Source of the DNA: Ruminococcaceae bacterium UBA7080
GTDB taxonomy: Bacteria > Bacillota > Clostridia > Oscillospirales > Acutalibacteraceae
Direction of reading: 5' to 3'
DNA: 64,000 nt
Assembly (NCBI GenBank): GCA_002493595.1
Contig: DKZG01000027.1
Span: forward strand, 48,629-112,628
Of this stretch, positions 36,026 through 45,664 are shown in pieces. The position numbers and the translations under genes are program-made. Below the pieces are notes generated by a model. It ran no database searches, was not told the origin of the DNA, and was given only the letters and a program-made list of their open reading frames with translations. Position 1 is the stretch's first letter, and each line of letters starts with the position of its first letter.

Positions 36026-39000
36026 TTAAAAGCTTTTAAATAATTTTTTTACAGCGGATACTGCTTTCTTTAATCCGGATTGGCCTGTTTCACAAGGCTG
36101 ACCAAGCTTCAACACATTCTCAACAATCATTTTGCATGACTGCGCATTTTCATATGTAAGATATTTATCTTTGAAAGCTTCTACTCTGTGCTGACATCTT
36201 TGCATCTCGCTGTCTATATTCTCTATCACAGCAATCAGTTCTTCATTGTTATACACAATCGGACCGGGAGATTCTTGCTCAATATCCACATAGAGTCCGC
36301 GAAGATTATCACGGTAATCCTCCAAATCATACAAAAAGAAGATCATCGGTTTATCAAGCAGTGCATAATCAAACATTGCCGAAGAATAATCCGTAATCAT
36401 TAAATCCGAAGCAATATACAAATCCTCAACACTTCGGTATGAGGTAAAATCATAAACAAACTTATTATCCGGCTCAAACGTACTGCATTTTGAACTCAGA
36501 TGATGAAGCCTTACAGCAATAACATAATCCTTACCAAGCACTTGACGCATTTTGTCAAGATTAAGCTGCATATCAAATGCCCCTCTTGTTCGCCAGGTAG
36601 GTACATATAAAATGATTTTTTTATCTGTCGGAAGTCCGAGAGCATCTCTGATTTGCTTTACTTTTTCAGCCGTAACATCAAACAGGATATCGGTTCTCGG
36701 ATACCCGCACCTAACAATTTCCTTTTCAAAATTAAAGCAATCATAGGCCTTATTCTCCATGAACCGGCCCTGTACGATAAGATAATCCCAACGCCTGTTC
36801 TTTTCAAGATATATTTTTTTACTGCTTTCATTAGGAAAATCGCTTCTTACATCAAGTCCAAGTGTTTTAAGCGGAGTACCGTGCATCGTCTGAATTTCAA
36901 TCTGACCGTCACGCTTCACATAATCCGTTTCAAAATTAACATTATTAATAAAATACTTTGCCGTGGCAAGATAATGGTAATATGCCTGCGAATCTCTGCG
37001 AACTCTTTTGCCTTTTCCCTTAATCGGCATTCGCTCATCATTCAGTGCCCAAATACATTCATAGTCAGGATAATACGCATCAATATACTCATAAAGATAC
37101 TGCGGATTACAGCTGTATTTTTTACCCCACATTGACTCAAATACAATCCGCTTTTCGTTTATTTTTTCTTCCCTGTACTTAGGATAATTTTTAGCTGTGA
37201 GTGACTTTCGTTTCTGCTTTGTGCTTTCCTCCTCGCTCCAAAGCAAAGCCGATTTTAATCTGATATTGCCGTTAACACCTCTGTAAATGCTGATCTCCAA
37301 CGAAGAAAAACGCATTACGGTCTTATAGAACTTTCTGCTGAAAATAATTTCTGACAGAAGCTCATCACCATTTTTATTATAATAGGCAATATAAAAATCA
37401 CGCATGCCGCTGTAGAGATTATCCGTAATACTTTTGCTTTTAAAATGAACTGAAAAACTGCAGATTATTCTGTTTTCCGACACTCTGCACTTAGACTTGG
37501 CAAAAATTGTTTTGACACCGGAAATTTCATCATTCACATAAAGAGCAGCTGATGACGGAGGGGTTAAGAAATGCCTACCTGTTGCTTCTGTTTTTAATAT
37601 AACAGAATTGGCTGCACAAAACATATTGCTTACCACTGTAATACTGTCAAGCAGTGAAAATCTAACAAAATTATTTTTATTTGTTCTGAAAACTGCACAG
37701 GTATTGCCGCTGCTTTCCACAAGAATTTTTTTATCACGGTAAAGAAGCTTATCTTCAGAATCGTCACGGTTAACGACGTAACAATAATATGACAAATCCC
37801 GCTGACATTTATCGGCAGAAAGAAAGAATTTTTTATTATCCCTGCTCGCAAGCTCTACGGTTTCACCATTCTCATTCTTGGCTATCAGCTTAAATACGGG
37901 GGTTTCAGTCTCTACAAAAATATAATCAGGGTCAACATAAAGCTTATCTGCGAAACTCTGCTGTACATTTAAAAATACCCTAAGTTCCCTAAGCGCATCA
38001 TATTCAAGGGCAACATATTTGTCCCCTAGAAGAATTGCACTGTCATTAGAGGGCTTTGAAGGACTTGCCAATCTGATTGTTCCCGATGAAAGCCTGTTTT
38101 CATAAAAAACCAAAATTTTATTATAGCCCTTACTTTTATCATCCACTGTCAGGCTATTTAAATCTATCTCAATTTTGAAGCCGGTGCCGTCATAATTATA
38201 GTTTTGCGTAATTTCGGTTACAGGATCAAACACAGTACCTCTGTCACGAGTTGCCAAGCCGTCATTTAACGGCGTAATCTTAAGTTCTGTCAAATGCTGC
38301 GTAAGCTCGTTTTCCAAATACACCTTAATACGCTGCTGTGAACAGTCGGTAATATTTACACGGCTTTTATAAAGATAGGCAAATAGTTCTATTTTATCCT
38401 TTTTCAGTGTAATGGCACTGATATACTTTTTCGGCTCAATTTCCTTAAGCTCATTCGTAATATCTCTGCTTGGAACAGTCAGAATATCATCAGGCGCGGT
38501 TATATAAAATCTGCCGTCGTGCTCACAAACCGGTGCATTAAAATAACTCGAATACTGATAGGACAGAACATTAATTAACCTTTCAACATCATATTCTCTG
38601 ACGCATCTGTACTTTTCCTGCGAAATCAAAGACAAGTCATTGAAAACATCTGCATCAATGGCATCATCAATGTATTTGTTTATCAGTTTCAGGGACTCTT
38701 TAGCCAGCTCAATTGAAACGGATTTGCAGCCGTTAACAAATATCATCAAATCAATTTCAAGCACTTTTCTCTGTGCATTTCTGATACAGCTTTTATCTAT
38801 ATGATTTTCGGCTAGAAATTCATCGAGCATTTTTAAAACAGCAATTCTGTCCTTTAAATTATCAAGCTTGTCCGTATTTTGGGTAATGGACTTAGTGGCA
38901 CCATCCCTAACCCTCCAATAATAATAGGTACTCTCAACAACTGACACATGATTCGCCTTAAAATGCATGGGAATGGTAACCGGAATATCCTCATACAAAA

Positions 39001-39553
39001 TATTTTCAGGAAAAGAAAAACCATTTTCAATATAAAACGAACGCCTGATAAGCTTATTCCATGAGGTTGTATCATAAATCAGACTCGGGCACTTTGTTAT
39101 GTGTGTACAATTTAAATCCACATCCTTAAACAGCAGCCGGTGCAAGCTCGAAGCGCGCACCGATTTTGAATTAAATCTCACAACATTACATATTGCCATG
39201 TCGCTGTCATCCCGCCTAGCATACAAATACAGCTTTTCATACATATCCTGTGAAACAAGATCATCTGAATCAATAAATGCAATATATTCGCCGCCCGCGC
39301 GCTGAACACCGTAATTTCTCGCGCAGCCAAGACCGCCGTTTTCTTTATAGTAATAATGAAAATTCGGGTGCTGTGCAGCAAAGCGCTTTGCAATTTCACT
39401 GCTGCTGTCAGTTGAACCGTCGTCAACCATAATCACTTCTAAATTATCCTTTGTCTGATTCAGCACAGACTCAAGACATTGCTCCAGATATTCCTCCACA
39501 TTATAAATCGGAATAATAACGCTTATATCAGCTGCTTTGGTTGTATTCTTCAT
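36026..39553 (-). CDS. Bifunctional GT2 glycosyltransferase / CDP-glycerol glycerophosphotransferase (copy 2)
   Basis: A 1175-residue paralogue with the same order of parts: GT2 (DDGSTD, FIDSDD), a beta-rich middle, and a TagF-like C-terminus (HGTPLKTLG near 889, TDYSSAMFDYALLDKP near 1052). The N-terminal and C-terminal parts are close to copy 1, while the middle differs more, which may change the acceptor. The ATG at 39553 follows GAGGTG. No clear promoter of its own is seen, so it may be read with the acyltransferase and pyrophosphatase genes upstream. Confidence 0.9.
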   Translation of the reverse strand: MKNTTKAADISVIIPIYNVEEYLEQCLESVLNQTKDNLEVIMVDDGSTDSSSEIAKRFAAQHPNFHYYYKENGGLGCARNYGVQRAGGEYIAFIDSDDLVSQDMYEKLYLYARRDDSDMAICNVVRFNSKSVRASSLHRLLFKDVDLNCTHITKCPSLIYDTTSWNKLIRRSFYIENGFSFPENILYEDIPVTIPMHFKANHVSVVESTYYYWRVRDGATKSITQNTDKLDNLKDRIAVLKMLDEFLAENHIDKSCIRNAQRKVLEIDLMIFVNGCKSVSIELAKESLKLINKYIDDAIDADVFNDLSLISQEKYRCVREYDVERLINVLSYQYSSYFNAPVCEHDGRFYITAPDDILTVPSRDITNELKEIEPKKYISAITLKKDKIELFAYLYKSRVNITDCSQQRIKVYLENELTQHLTELKITPLNDGLATRDRGTVFDPVTEITQNYNYDGTGFKIEIDLNSLTVDDKSKGYNKILVFYENRLSSGTIRLASPSKPSNDSAILLGDKYVALEYDALRELRVFLNVQQSFADKLYVDPDYIFVETETPVFKLIAKNENGETVELASRDNKKFFLSADKCQRDLSYYCYVVNRDDSEDKLLYRDKKILVESSGNTCAVFRTNKNNFVRFSLLDSITVVSNMFCAANSVILKTEATGRHFLTPPSSAALYVNDEISGVKTIFAKSKCRVSENRIICSFSVHFKSKSITDNLYSGMRDFYIAYYNKNGDELLSEIIFSRKFYKTVMRFSSLEISIYRGVNGNIRLKSALLWSEEESTKQKRKSLTAKNYPKYREEKINEKRIVFESMWGKKYSCNPQYLYEYIDAYYPDYECIWALNDERMPIKGKGKRVRRDSQAYYHYLATAKYFINNVNFETDYVKRDGQIEIQTMHGTPLKTLGLDVRSDFPNESSKKIYLEKNRRWDYLIVQGRFMENKAYDCFNFEKEIVRCGYPRTDILFDVTAEKVKQIRDALGLPTDKKIILYVPTWRTRGAFDMQLNLDKMRQVLGKDYVIAVRLHHLSSKCSTFEPDNKFVYDFTSYRSVEDLYIASDLMITDYSSAMFDYALLDKPMIFFLYDLEDYRDNLRGLYVDIEQESPGPIVYNNEELIAVIENIDSEMQRCQHRVEAFKDKYLTYENAQSCKMIVENVLKLGQPCETGQSGLKKAVSAVKKLFKSF

Positions 39554-39587
39554 AGAGCACCTCATAAAATTTTTTATATCTATTCGT

Positions 39588-39617
39588 ATTCCGTTTGCTC
39601 AGATTCCGCTTGTTCAG
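39588..39617. repeat. Two tandem 15-bp repeats
   Basis: ATTCCGTTTGCTCAG is followed directly by ATTCCGCTTGTTCAG, 13 of 15 bases the same. The second copy covers the acyltransferase stop codon. Confidence 0.6.
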
Positions 39618-40666
39618 GCATTTTTCAGCCGTTTACTTTTACCAAATATAAAATAAAAATATTTATTCGCAATCATAATTACCGGAATCATTGCTACCAT
39701 AATGAGTATAAGAACCACTGCCTGTGTAATGGGATGATAAAGCCAATCGGATAAATCAAAGCGGTTTAAAACAGCGGGCAGCGCTTTTCTGCATAAATAA
39801 TAGTGGCAAAGCATAACGATGATTGAATTCCTGCCGTAAAATATCAGGGCTTTGGGAATAAATTTAAGCTTTGCTAAAAGCACGGATACCGCTAACACAA
39901 AAAAGCTGCCTAAAATAGAATTAGCAAAATAGAGGACAGCATTATGATATCGAAATACAGTCATATCTATACTGCCGTTTTTATGTGCCGATAAGGTAAG
40001 AAGGACAAAGATTGCAGCAACACCTAATACACAAATCATTGAAACGGCCTGTTTATTATTTTTGCGCAAATGGTTGTCAAACGCTTCATCCATTTTCAAG
40101 ATACAGGCACGCATTTCACTGCCAAGCATGTAGAAGAAAAGGCCGGGAAGCGCCATAAGATACAGGCATCCGTAAAGCACATCTAATTTGCCGGAAAAGA
40201 AAACGAAAGCCACACAGGCAATTGCCGTAATATACTTAACTGCCTTATTTTTGCTGACAAAATAAAAGACTGTTTTTATAAAGAACAATGCAAACAAAAA
40301 CCAAACAGGTCTGTTTACACATTTAAAACCGAAGCCGGCCAACGCCAAAGCGTTATTCGTTATCATCTGGACTGCAGCATCACCGCTAAAATGATGGATA
40401 GCTGCAAAAAGTACTGTATCTATTACAACAAAAACCAGATACGGCACATAAAGCGTTTTAAAATTCTTTTGAAAATAATCCTTAAAATTTGTTTTCTTTT
40501 TTGAAGCAAGGGCACCGGAAATAATAAAAAACAGCGGCAGATGAAACGAATAGATAAGTTCTCTGCTCACCTGCCCATCCGTATCAAGATGACCTAAAGC
40601 AACCAGTATTATTCCTATTCCCTTGGCAATATCAATAAAAGATTTCCTTGTATTGTTCCTATCCAT
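39614..40666 (-). CDS. Membrane acyltransferase (acyltransferase 3 family)
   Basis: A 350-residue multi-helix membrane protein of the OafA/NolL-like family, which O-acetylates or O-succinylates surface sugars. Typical features are FIDIAKGIGIILVALGH at the start, YSFHLPLFFIISG and WFLFALFF. The His in ALGH matches the proposed catalytic residue of the family. The ATG overlaps the ppa stop (TAATG) without its own strong ribosome-binding site, so it is translationally coupled to ppa. Confidence 0.88.
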   Translation of the reverse strand: MDRNNTRKSFIDIAKGIGIILVALGHLDTDGQVSRELIYSFHLPLFFIISGALASKKKTNFKDYFQKNFKTLYVPYLVFVVIDTVLFAAIHHFSGDAAVQMITNNALALAGFGFKCVNRPVWFLFALFFIKTVFYFVSKNKAVKYITAIACVAFVFFSGKLDVLYGCLYLMALPGLFFYMLGSEMRACILKMDEAFDNHLRKNNKQAVSMICVLGVAAIFVLLTLSAHKNGSIDMTVFRYHNAVLYFANSILGSFFVLAVSVLLAKLKFIPKALIFYGRNSIIVMLCHYYLCRKALPAVLNRFDLSDWLYHPITQAVVLILIMVAMIPVIMIANKYFYFIFGKSKRLKNA

Positions 40667-41199
40667 TATAACTGAAAATTTTTAATATAGCTATCAATAC
40701 AGCTCTGAATGATTTCCTCGGCAATCTCCTTAGGCTTAACCTCAGTAACAGATGTCATTTTTTCATGCTCAAGTGTTTTATAAACCTCAAAGAAGTGCTT
40801 AATTTCATCAAATCTATGGCTTGGCAGCTGGTCAATATTGCTGTAACCGTTATAATTAGGATCATTAACAGGAACGGCGATTATCTTTTCATCCTTCATT
40901 CCGCCGTCCTCCATAATTAAAACACCTATCGGAAAACATTCCACAATCGTCATAGGCTGAATTTGCTCACTGCACAATACAAGTACATCAAGCGGATCAT
41001 TATCGCTGGCATAAGTACGCGGAATAAAGCCATAGTTAGCCGGATAATGAGTTGATGTAAACAAAACGCGATCAAGCTTGAGCATACCCGTTTCCTTATC
41101 CAGTTCATACTTATTTTTGCCGCCCTTTGAAATTTCAATTACAGCATAAAACTTGTCTTTTTTTATTCTTTTAGGTGAAATATCATGCCAAATATTCAT
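40666..41199 (-). CDS. ppa: Inorganic pyrophosphatase, family I
   Basis: Soluble Mg-dependent pyrophosphatase that pulls nucleotide-sugar and nucleic-acid synthesis. The family signature DNDPLDVLVL contains the metal-binding Asp residues. YPANYGFIPRTYA and the EIFKTLEHEK-like segment are also present. It has 177 residues from the ATG at 41199, preceded by GGAGG. Its coupling to a surface acyltransferase is unusual. Confidence 0.95.
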   Translation of the reverse strand: MNIWHDISPKRIKKDKFYAVIEISKGGKNKYELDKETGMLKLDRVLFTSTHYPANYGFIPRTYASDNDPLDVLVLCSEQIQPMTIVECFPIGVLIMEDGGMKDEKIIAVPVNDPNYNGYSNIDQLPSHRFDEIKHFFEVYKTLEHEKMTSVTEVKPKEIAEEIIQSCIDSYIKNFQL

Positions 41200-41337
41200 A
41201 TAAAAAACCTCCAAAATTACATCTTATATTATATAGTTTTATTATGTTTACCAAGATTGAAAACGGAACGGGTTAAAAGTTTTACAACCGAAATGCACCA
41301 TTAACAAGCATTTTAACCTATCCGTTTTTAAGCGATA

Positions 41338-41366
41338 TTGCTTTTTATTTTATCAAATGCTATACT
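41338..41366 (+). promoter_or_regulatory. Probable promoter of the DUF1919 gene
   Basis: TTGCTT (41338-41343), 17 bases, TATACT (41361-41366), 16 bp before the ATG region. Confidence 0.55.
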
Positions 41367-41382
41367 TAACAGGGTGATAAAT

Positions 41383-42066
41383 ATGTTAAGCAAAATAAAA
41401 AGCATATATAAAAATTCTTTCGTATATAAAGGCATTGAAAAAAGCATCAATAAACGTTACAAAAAGCAGCTGACAAATGATTATTTTACAATACTGTGTC
41501 CCAATTGCATAGGCGGAGTCATTTACAACAGGCTTGGTAAAAGATTTGACAGCCCTACCGTTAACCTGACAATAAACACATCGGATTTCTGTGATTTTTT
41601 AATGCATCTGGATTACTATATCTCGCAGCCGCTGACAGACGCGGGATTTAACAGCCACAATGTCCCCTGTGCAGTTATAAAAGGCCTGGCCGACATACCC
41701 GACATCACAATAAATTTTATTCATTACAAAACCTTTGATGAAGGGTGCAAAAAGTGGAATGAAAGAAAAAAGCGAATAAACAAAGACAATCTGTATGTAA
41801 TCATGTATGACATTGATGATTTAAACGAGGAGGATTACAATAAGGCGGGATATGCAGGTGTCGGCGATTTAACTAAATTTGAAAGTTTCAAATGCAACAA
41901 TAAAATACTGCTTACAAGAAACAAAAACAATAAAAAGCCTTATGCACACTATATTGAGCCTGATTACAGCGGCCCCTATCCTCTCGTATATTTAACACGA
42001 AATGCTCTTGGACTGAATGTTTTTGAAAACAAGTGGGATTTCGTGAAATTTCTCAATAAAAAATAA
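41383..42066 (+). CDS. DUF1919 family protein, polysaccharide-associated
   Basis: A 227-residue protein. The hallmark CPNCIGGVIYNRLGKRFDSP and the later PDYSGPYPLVY identify DUF1919, a family often found in exopolysaccharide clusters but of unproven function. It may be a transferase or a polymer-modifying protein. AGGGTGAT precedes the ATG at 41383. It is the only plus-strand gene inside the surface-polymer region and has its own promoter and terminator. Confidence 0.85.
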   Translation: MLSKIKSIYKNSFVYKGIEKSINKRYKKQLTNDYFTILCPNCIGGVIYNRLGKRFDSPTVNLTINTSDFCDFLMHLDYYISQPLTDAGFNSHNVPCAVIKGLADIPDITINFIHYKTFDEGCKKWNERKKRINKDNLYVIMYDIDDLNEEDYNKAGYAGVGDLTKFESFKCNNKILLTRNKNNKKPYAHYIEPDYSGPYPLVYLTRNALGLNVFENKWDFVKFLNKK

Positions 42067-42078
42067 TATTTACCATTT

Positions 42079-42104
42079 ACCCGGCAAAGAAATGCCGGGT
42101 TTTA
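42079..42104 (+). terminator. Terminator of the DUF1919 gene
   Basis: ACCCGGCA and TGCCGGGT pair perfectly around AAGAAA and are followed by TTTTA on the plus strand only. Confidence 0.8.
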
Positions 42105-42140
42105 TATGTTTATGTTACTTTTACTTTTCTCTATCGGCAT

Positions 42141-44081
42141 TTATAAACCAAGAAAATCAGCCACTCTTTTACAATTATTAAAATCGCGGTATTCGCTGAC
42201 ATAATCTAATACACGGTTTCTTTCCTTTTGAAAATCATCACGATTTTCCTTAACGCTTTTTATAAACGCGTAAAATTGTTCTATAGTTTTGATTTTTTCG
42301 CCCGGCATCATGGCATAAACATCGTCAAATGCAAAGCCAATTTCATAATCATTCATGTCATCAATCACATAACCTATCGGCTTATCAAGAAGCATATAGT
42401 CAAACGCAACAGATGAATAGTCGGTAAGAAGAGCGTCGGTTGAGTTTAAAATGGAATACAAATCTACTCCCTTGGTCCTAAAAAAACAATCATTTAAAAT
42501 TAAAATATTACTGTTGCTTTCTACTTTAAAAACAGACTCGTCCTGGCCGGGGTGCATTTTAAGTATCAAAAGCATATTATTATCATGAAGCACTGAGTTA
42601 AGCTGCATAAATTGCTCCATATTTTCAATCAAAGGAATCCCTAAAGGAAAGTCTTTTTTTGAATCCGAACGCTCGGGATCATATTTAAGCCGGCGAAAAG
42701 TGGGAAGCCAGATAATAATTTTATCATACATTTTATCCGAAATTGCATGAACTGCATCACTGCTATTCTTGAGCACATCATTTCTCGGAAGACCTGATAT
42801 GAACAATTTATTTCTATCTATCGAAATTTGATTTGAAAAAATATCTGCTATATTATCAGATGTGCATAATGCATAATCGACAAAATCGGGAGTATTAATA
42901 ATACCTTTAACATTTTTCAAGGGCGGACAACCATGGGTAAGATAAACGCTTATTTGTGATGAATTTATCTTTACTATGGACACATTATCATATATAAGAT
43001 ATTTTGAAATACTGTGTAAAAATGTCTTTTTTAAAGAGGCATCTTTAAAATCAAACACATAGGTTCTTCTATTATTGACCTGATGGTATTCCTGTTTATC
43101 TCTTATAAGCCAAACAAATTTATATCTGTTGTATTTTTCATCATTGAGCAGATATTTATATAGTGCACCTGCATTTCCGTCAAGACCATTCAGACTTTCA
43201 AAAGCAATGATTTTGGGATTAAAACGACTGACTATGATTGAACTGATTTTTGTAAGCAAAAAACTTTTAAGCTTTGCTGAAACGGCTTTTAACAAATGAA
43301 CAATACTGTCAAAAAACTTTTCATCTTTCAATATGTATTTAATCTTTATCAATCTTCTTTTTTTATGGTAAAGCTCCATCGCTTTATCGTAATTATCAGG
43401 ATATTTTTGATAGCATTTAATGCGCGCCTTATTGAATTCATTTTCTCTGTCATCATACCATGATGCATTAAAATGGTGAATAGAAACCGTATTGCCTGTA
43501 ATATTAATCTGATTGGTTTCGTAATCCTTAGGAGAAAAATAATCCTTTGGATATAAAGTAATTACACTTTCAAGCTTCTGATAAGTATTATCAAGTGCAA
43601 CATTATATTTCTCTTTCAAAATGCGGGTAATCACATCAACATTTGTTGTTAAATCCCAATTGCCGTCAGGCAGAATAAAACTTCTGTTGTTATAATAGTT
43701 TAACATGCAATCAATAAGCTGATTTTCCTTTTTTGCTCCTATGACAGCTGTAGCAAACTGCTTGCTGTCTTCGAAACCTAAAAAGCCATCGTTATTAATA
43801 AACGCATCAAATCCCTTAATCAGTTCAACATCAGTATCCATATAAATGCCGCCGTATTCCTTAAGGGCATAAAGGCGTACATAATCGCTCACAAAAGCAT
43901 ATTTTTTTGCAGTATAGGCTTCTTCAACATAACGGTTTGAATGAATATTAAAATTATTTTCATTCCACTCAATAATTTTGTAATCAGGGCAATATTTTCG
44001 CCAGCTTTCAATACATTCCTTTGAAAGCGCATCCAGCTGATTACCGCCAAACCAGCAATAGTGTATAATCTTAGGTATCAT
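42141..44081 (-). CDS. GT32 glycosyltransferase fused to CDP-glycerol glycerophosphotransferase
   Basis: A 646-residue fusion. Residues 1-230 are a family 32/OCH1-like sugar transferase (PKIIHYCWFGG, and the DXD motif in YGGIYMDTDVEL at 81-87). Residues of about 290-645 are a TagB/TagF-type glycerophosphotransferase (HGCPPLKNV near 380, LLTDYSSVAFDYMLLDKP near 552). It probably adds a sugar and glycerol-phosphate to the repeat unit. AGAGGTC precedes the ATG. It is the last gene of the 15-gene operon that begins near 58.8 kb. Confidence 0.88.
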   Translation of the reverse strand: MIPKIIHYCWFGGNQLDALSKECIESWRKYCPDYKIIEWNENNFNIHSNRYVEEAYTAKKYAFVSDYVRLYALKEYGGIYMDTDVELIKGFDAFINNDGFLGFEDSKQFATAVIGAKKENQLIDCMLNYYNNRSFILPDGNWDLTTNVDVITRILKEKYNVALDNTYQKLESVITLYPKDYFSPKDYETNQINITGNTVSIHHFNASWYDDRENEFNKARIKCYQKYPDNYDKAMELYHKKRRLIKIKYILKDEKFFDSIVHLLKAVSAKLKSFLLTKISSIIVSRFNPKIIAFESLNGLDGNAGALYKYLLNDEKYNRYKFVWLIRDKQEYHQVNNRRTYVFDFKDASLKKTFLHSISKYLIYDNVSIVKINSSQISVYLTHGCPPLKNVKGIINTPDFVDYALCTSDNIADIFSNQISIDRNKLFISGLPRNDVLKNSSDAVHAISDKMYDKIIIWLPTFRRLKYDPERSDSKKDFPLGIPLIENMEQFMQLNSVLHDNNMLLILKMHPGQDESVFKVESNSNILILNDCFFRTKGVDLYSILNSTDALLTDYSSVAFDYMLLDKPIGYVIDDMNDYEIGFAFDDVYAMMPGEKIKTIEQFYAFIKSVKENRDDFQKERNRVLDYVSEYRDFNNCKRVADFLGL

Positions 44082-44094
44082 TTTATGACCTCTT

Positions 44095-45657
44095 CTATTT
44101 TTTTATGATATGCATTATTTTTGACCTTAAAAATTCTCTTTCAGGCTTACCCAAAACAATAAAGCTATTAACAATACACGACAATACAGCAGTGATTGCG
44201 GCAGCAATCATAAGCTTCAGCCAGCTGTCAACTTGAAAAAAGTTTTTGAATAAAAACATTAATGCGGTAGTTATAACAATCGCAAGCAAATTTTTTAAAA
44301 TAACAGAATAAAAAGCAGTTAATTTGAAATTAAGACACTTTGCCCCATACATCGGTAAAAAAGTAATACCTCTTATAACTCCGACAGCAGAGCTAACACC
44401 GACTACAATATACATTTTTATAGTTTCATTATTTGTAAATTTCAAAAGCAGAAATACGGTCAAGACCGAAACTACGGAATTAAAAAGTAAAAACAATGAC
44501 GATTGCTTAACTTTGTTTGTAACCGTAAATATATTCCACAAAGGCTCAAGAGAAAGAACAAACGGAAAAGCCAGCGAAGCAAGAATGGTCAGATTCTGCA
44601 AAACAGACGCATTTTGAGAAGGCACCCACAGCTGGTAAAACTCCTTGCCGAAAACATATATAAATGCCATTGGTATACAAGCAAAAAATCCCAAAAGTTT
44701 CATCGAGCGGTCTATTTGATTTTTGATATCCTGAAAATCATTTTTAGCATAGCTGATTGTAAACTGCGGCATAAATATACTTGAAATTGTCGCAAAAACA
44801 GATAAAATCTGAGTCGGCACAGTTTTTGAAACAGACACGGTACCCATAGCTACAGAACTTACAAAAAGATTGGTAACCAGTAAATCAAGACCGGTTGAAA
44901 GCGTGCTGCTCAAATGTGAAAGACTGTTCCACATACCGGAGGAAACAAGCTCGCCTATAAGCTTTTTATCAAAATAGCTTCGTTTTATTTTAACAAAAGG
45001 CAGCAGCTTTTTGGTATAAAACACATTGGTAATTATAATATATATTCCACATAAAAAAGCAGAAAGACCCAAATACCAAACAGATGGTTTAAATGCAGCA
45101 AACATAAAAAGAAGAACAGCAACTTTTAATATATTTGCCTCTATACTTCTGAGTGAAGATAAATCAAGTCGATTTCGCGAAAATGTTGCAACCGAAAACA
45201 CATTGAAAATGAGTCCTAATATAAAATTCGCGAACAAAAGTGCCCAAAGTATTCTGACATCTGTAATAATCGCATCGGAAACATTAACAAATTTATTAAT
45301 GAAAACAACGATAAATACACCTGCAATCGACAGCGGAACAGACATGGCTATATTCGCAAAAATCAATGAGGTAAAATACCTGTTCGTTTTATCATAATCA
45401 TCACGGTGGATACTTATGGTTATAAAGCGACTTGCCATTGAATTCAATGCCGTAGTAACAATTGTTGCATAGCCTATAAAGTTATTTGCCAGACCGACAA
45501 AACCATATGCCTCCTCACTTACCTTTTCAACAACATACGGTGTGAGAAAAAAACTTATAAGAAAGCCTGTTATAAAAGAGATAAGATGAGCAATCAAATT
45601 GACTGCAAGCTGCTTTGAGCTGCTGTTTTTGCTGTTTAATATGCTTTTAAATTTCAT
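44095..45657 (-). CDS. Polysaccharide flippase (Wzx/MATE-like)
   Basis: A 520-residue membrane protein with 12-14 helices, of the RfbX/MviN-like superfamily that flips lipid-linked repeat units. The N-terminus LIAHLISFITGFLISFFLTP and several AYGFVGLANNF-type loops fit. It sits between a GT2 gene and the GT32 fusion with 7-13 bp gaps. GAGG precedes the ATG. Confidence 0.9.
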   Translation of the reverse strand: MKFKSILNSKNSSSKQLAVNLIAHLISFITGFLISFFLTPYVVEKVSEEAYGFVGLANNFIGYATIVTTALNSMASRFITISIHRDDYDKTNRYFTSLIFANIAMSVPLSIAGVFIVVFINKFVNVSDAIITDVRILWALLFANFILGLIFNVFSVATFSRNRLDLSSLRSIEANILKVAVLLFMFAAFKPSVWYLGLSAFLCGIYIIITNVFYTKKLLPFVKIKRSYFDKKLIGELVSSGMWNSLSHLSSTLSTGLDLLVTNLFVSSVAMGTVSVSKTVPTQILSVFATISSIFMPQFTISYAKNDFQDIKNQIDRSMKLLGFFACIPMAFIYVFGKEFYQLWVPSQNASVLQNLTILASLAFPFVLSLEPLWNIFTVTNKVKQSSLFLLFNSVVSVLTVFLLLKFTNNETIKMYIVVGVSSAVGVIRGITFLPMYGAKCLNFKLTAFYSVILKNLLAIVITTALMFLFKNFFQVDSWLKLMIAAAITAVLSCIVNSFIVLGKPEREFLRSKIMHIIKK

Positions 45658-45664
45658 TAAGGCC

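Noticed and set aside
35944..39553. Insertion sequence or transposon as the cause of the tandem duplication.
   Set aside because: No transposase, terminal inverted repeats or target-site duplication was seen at either boundary.
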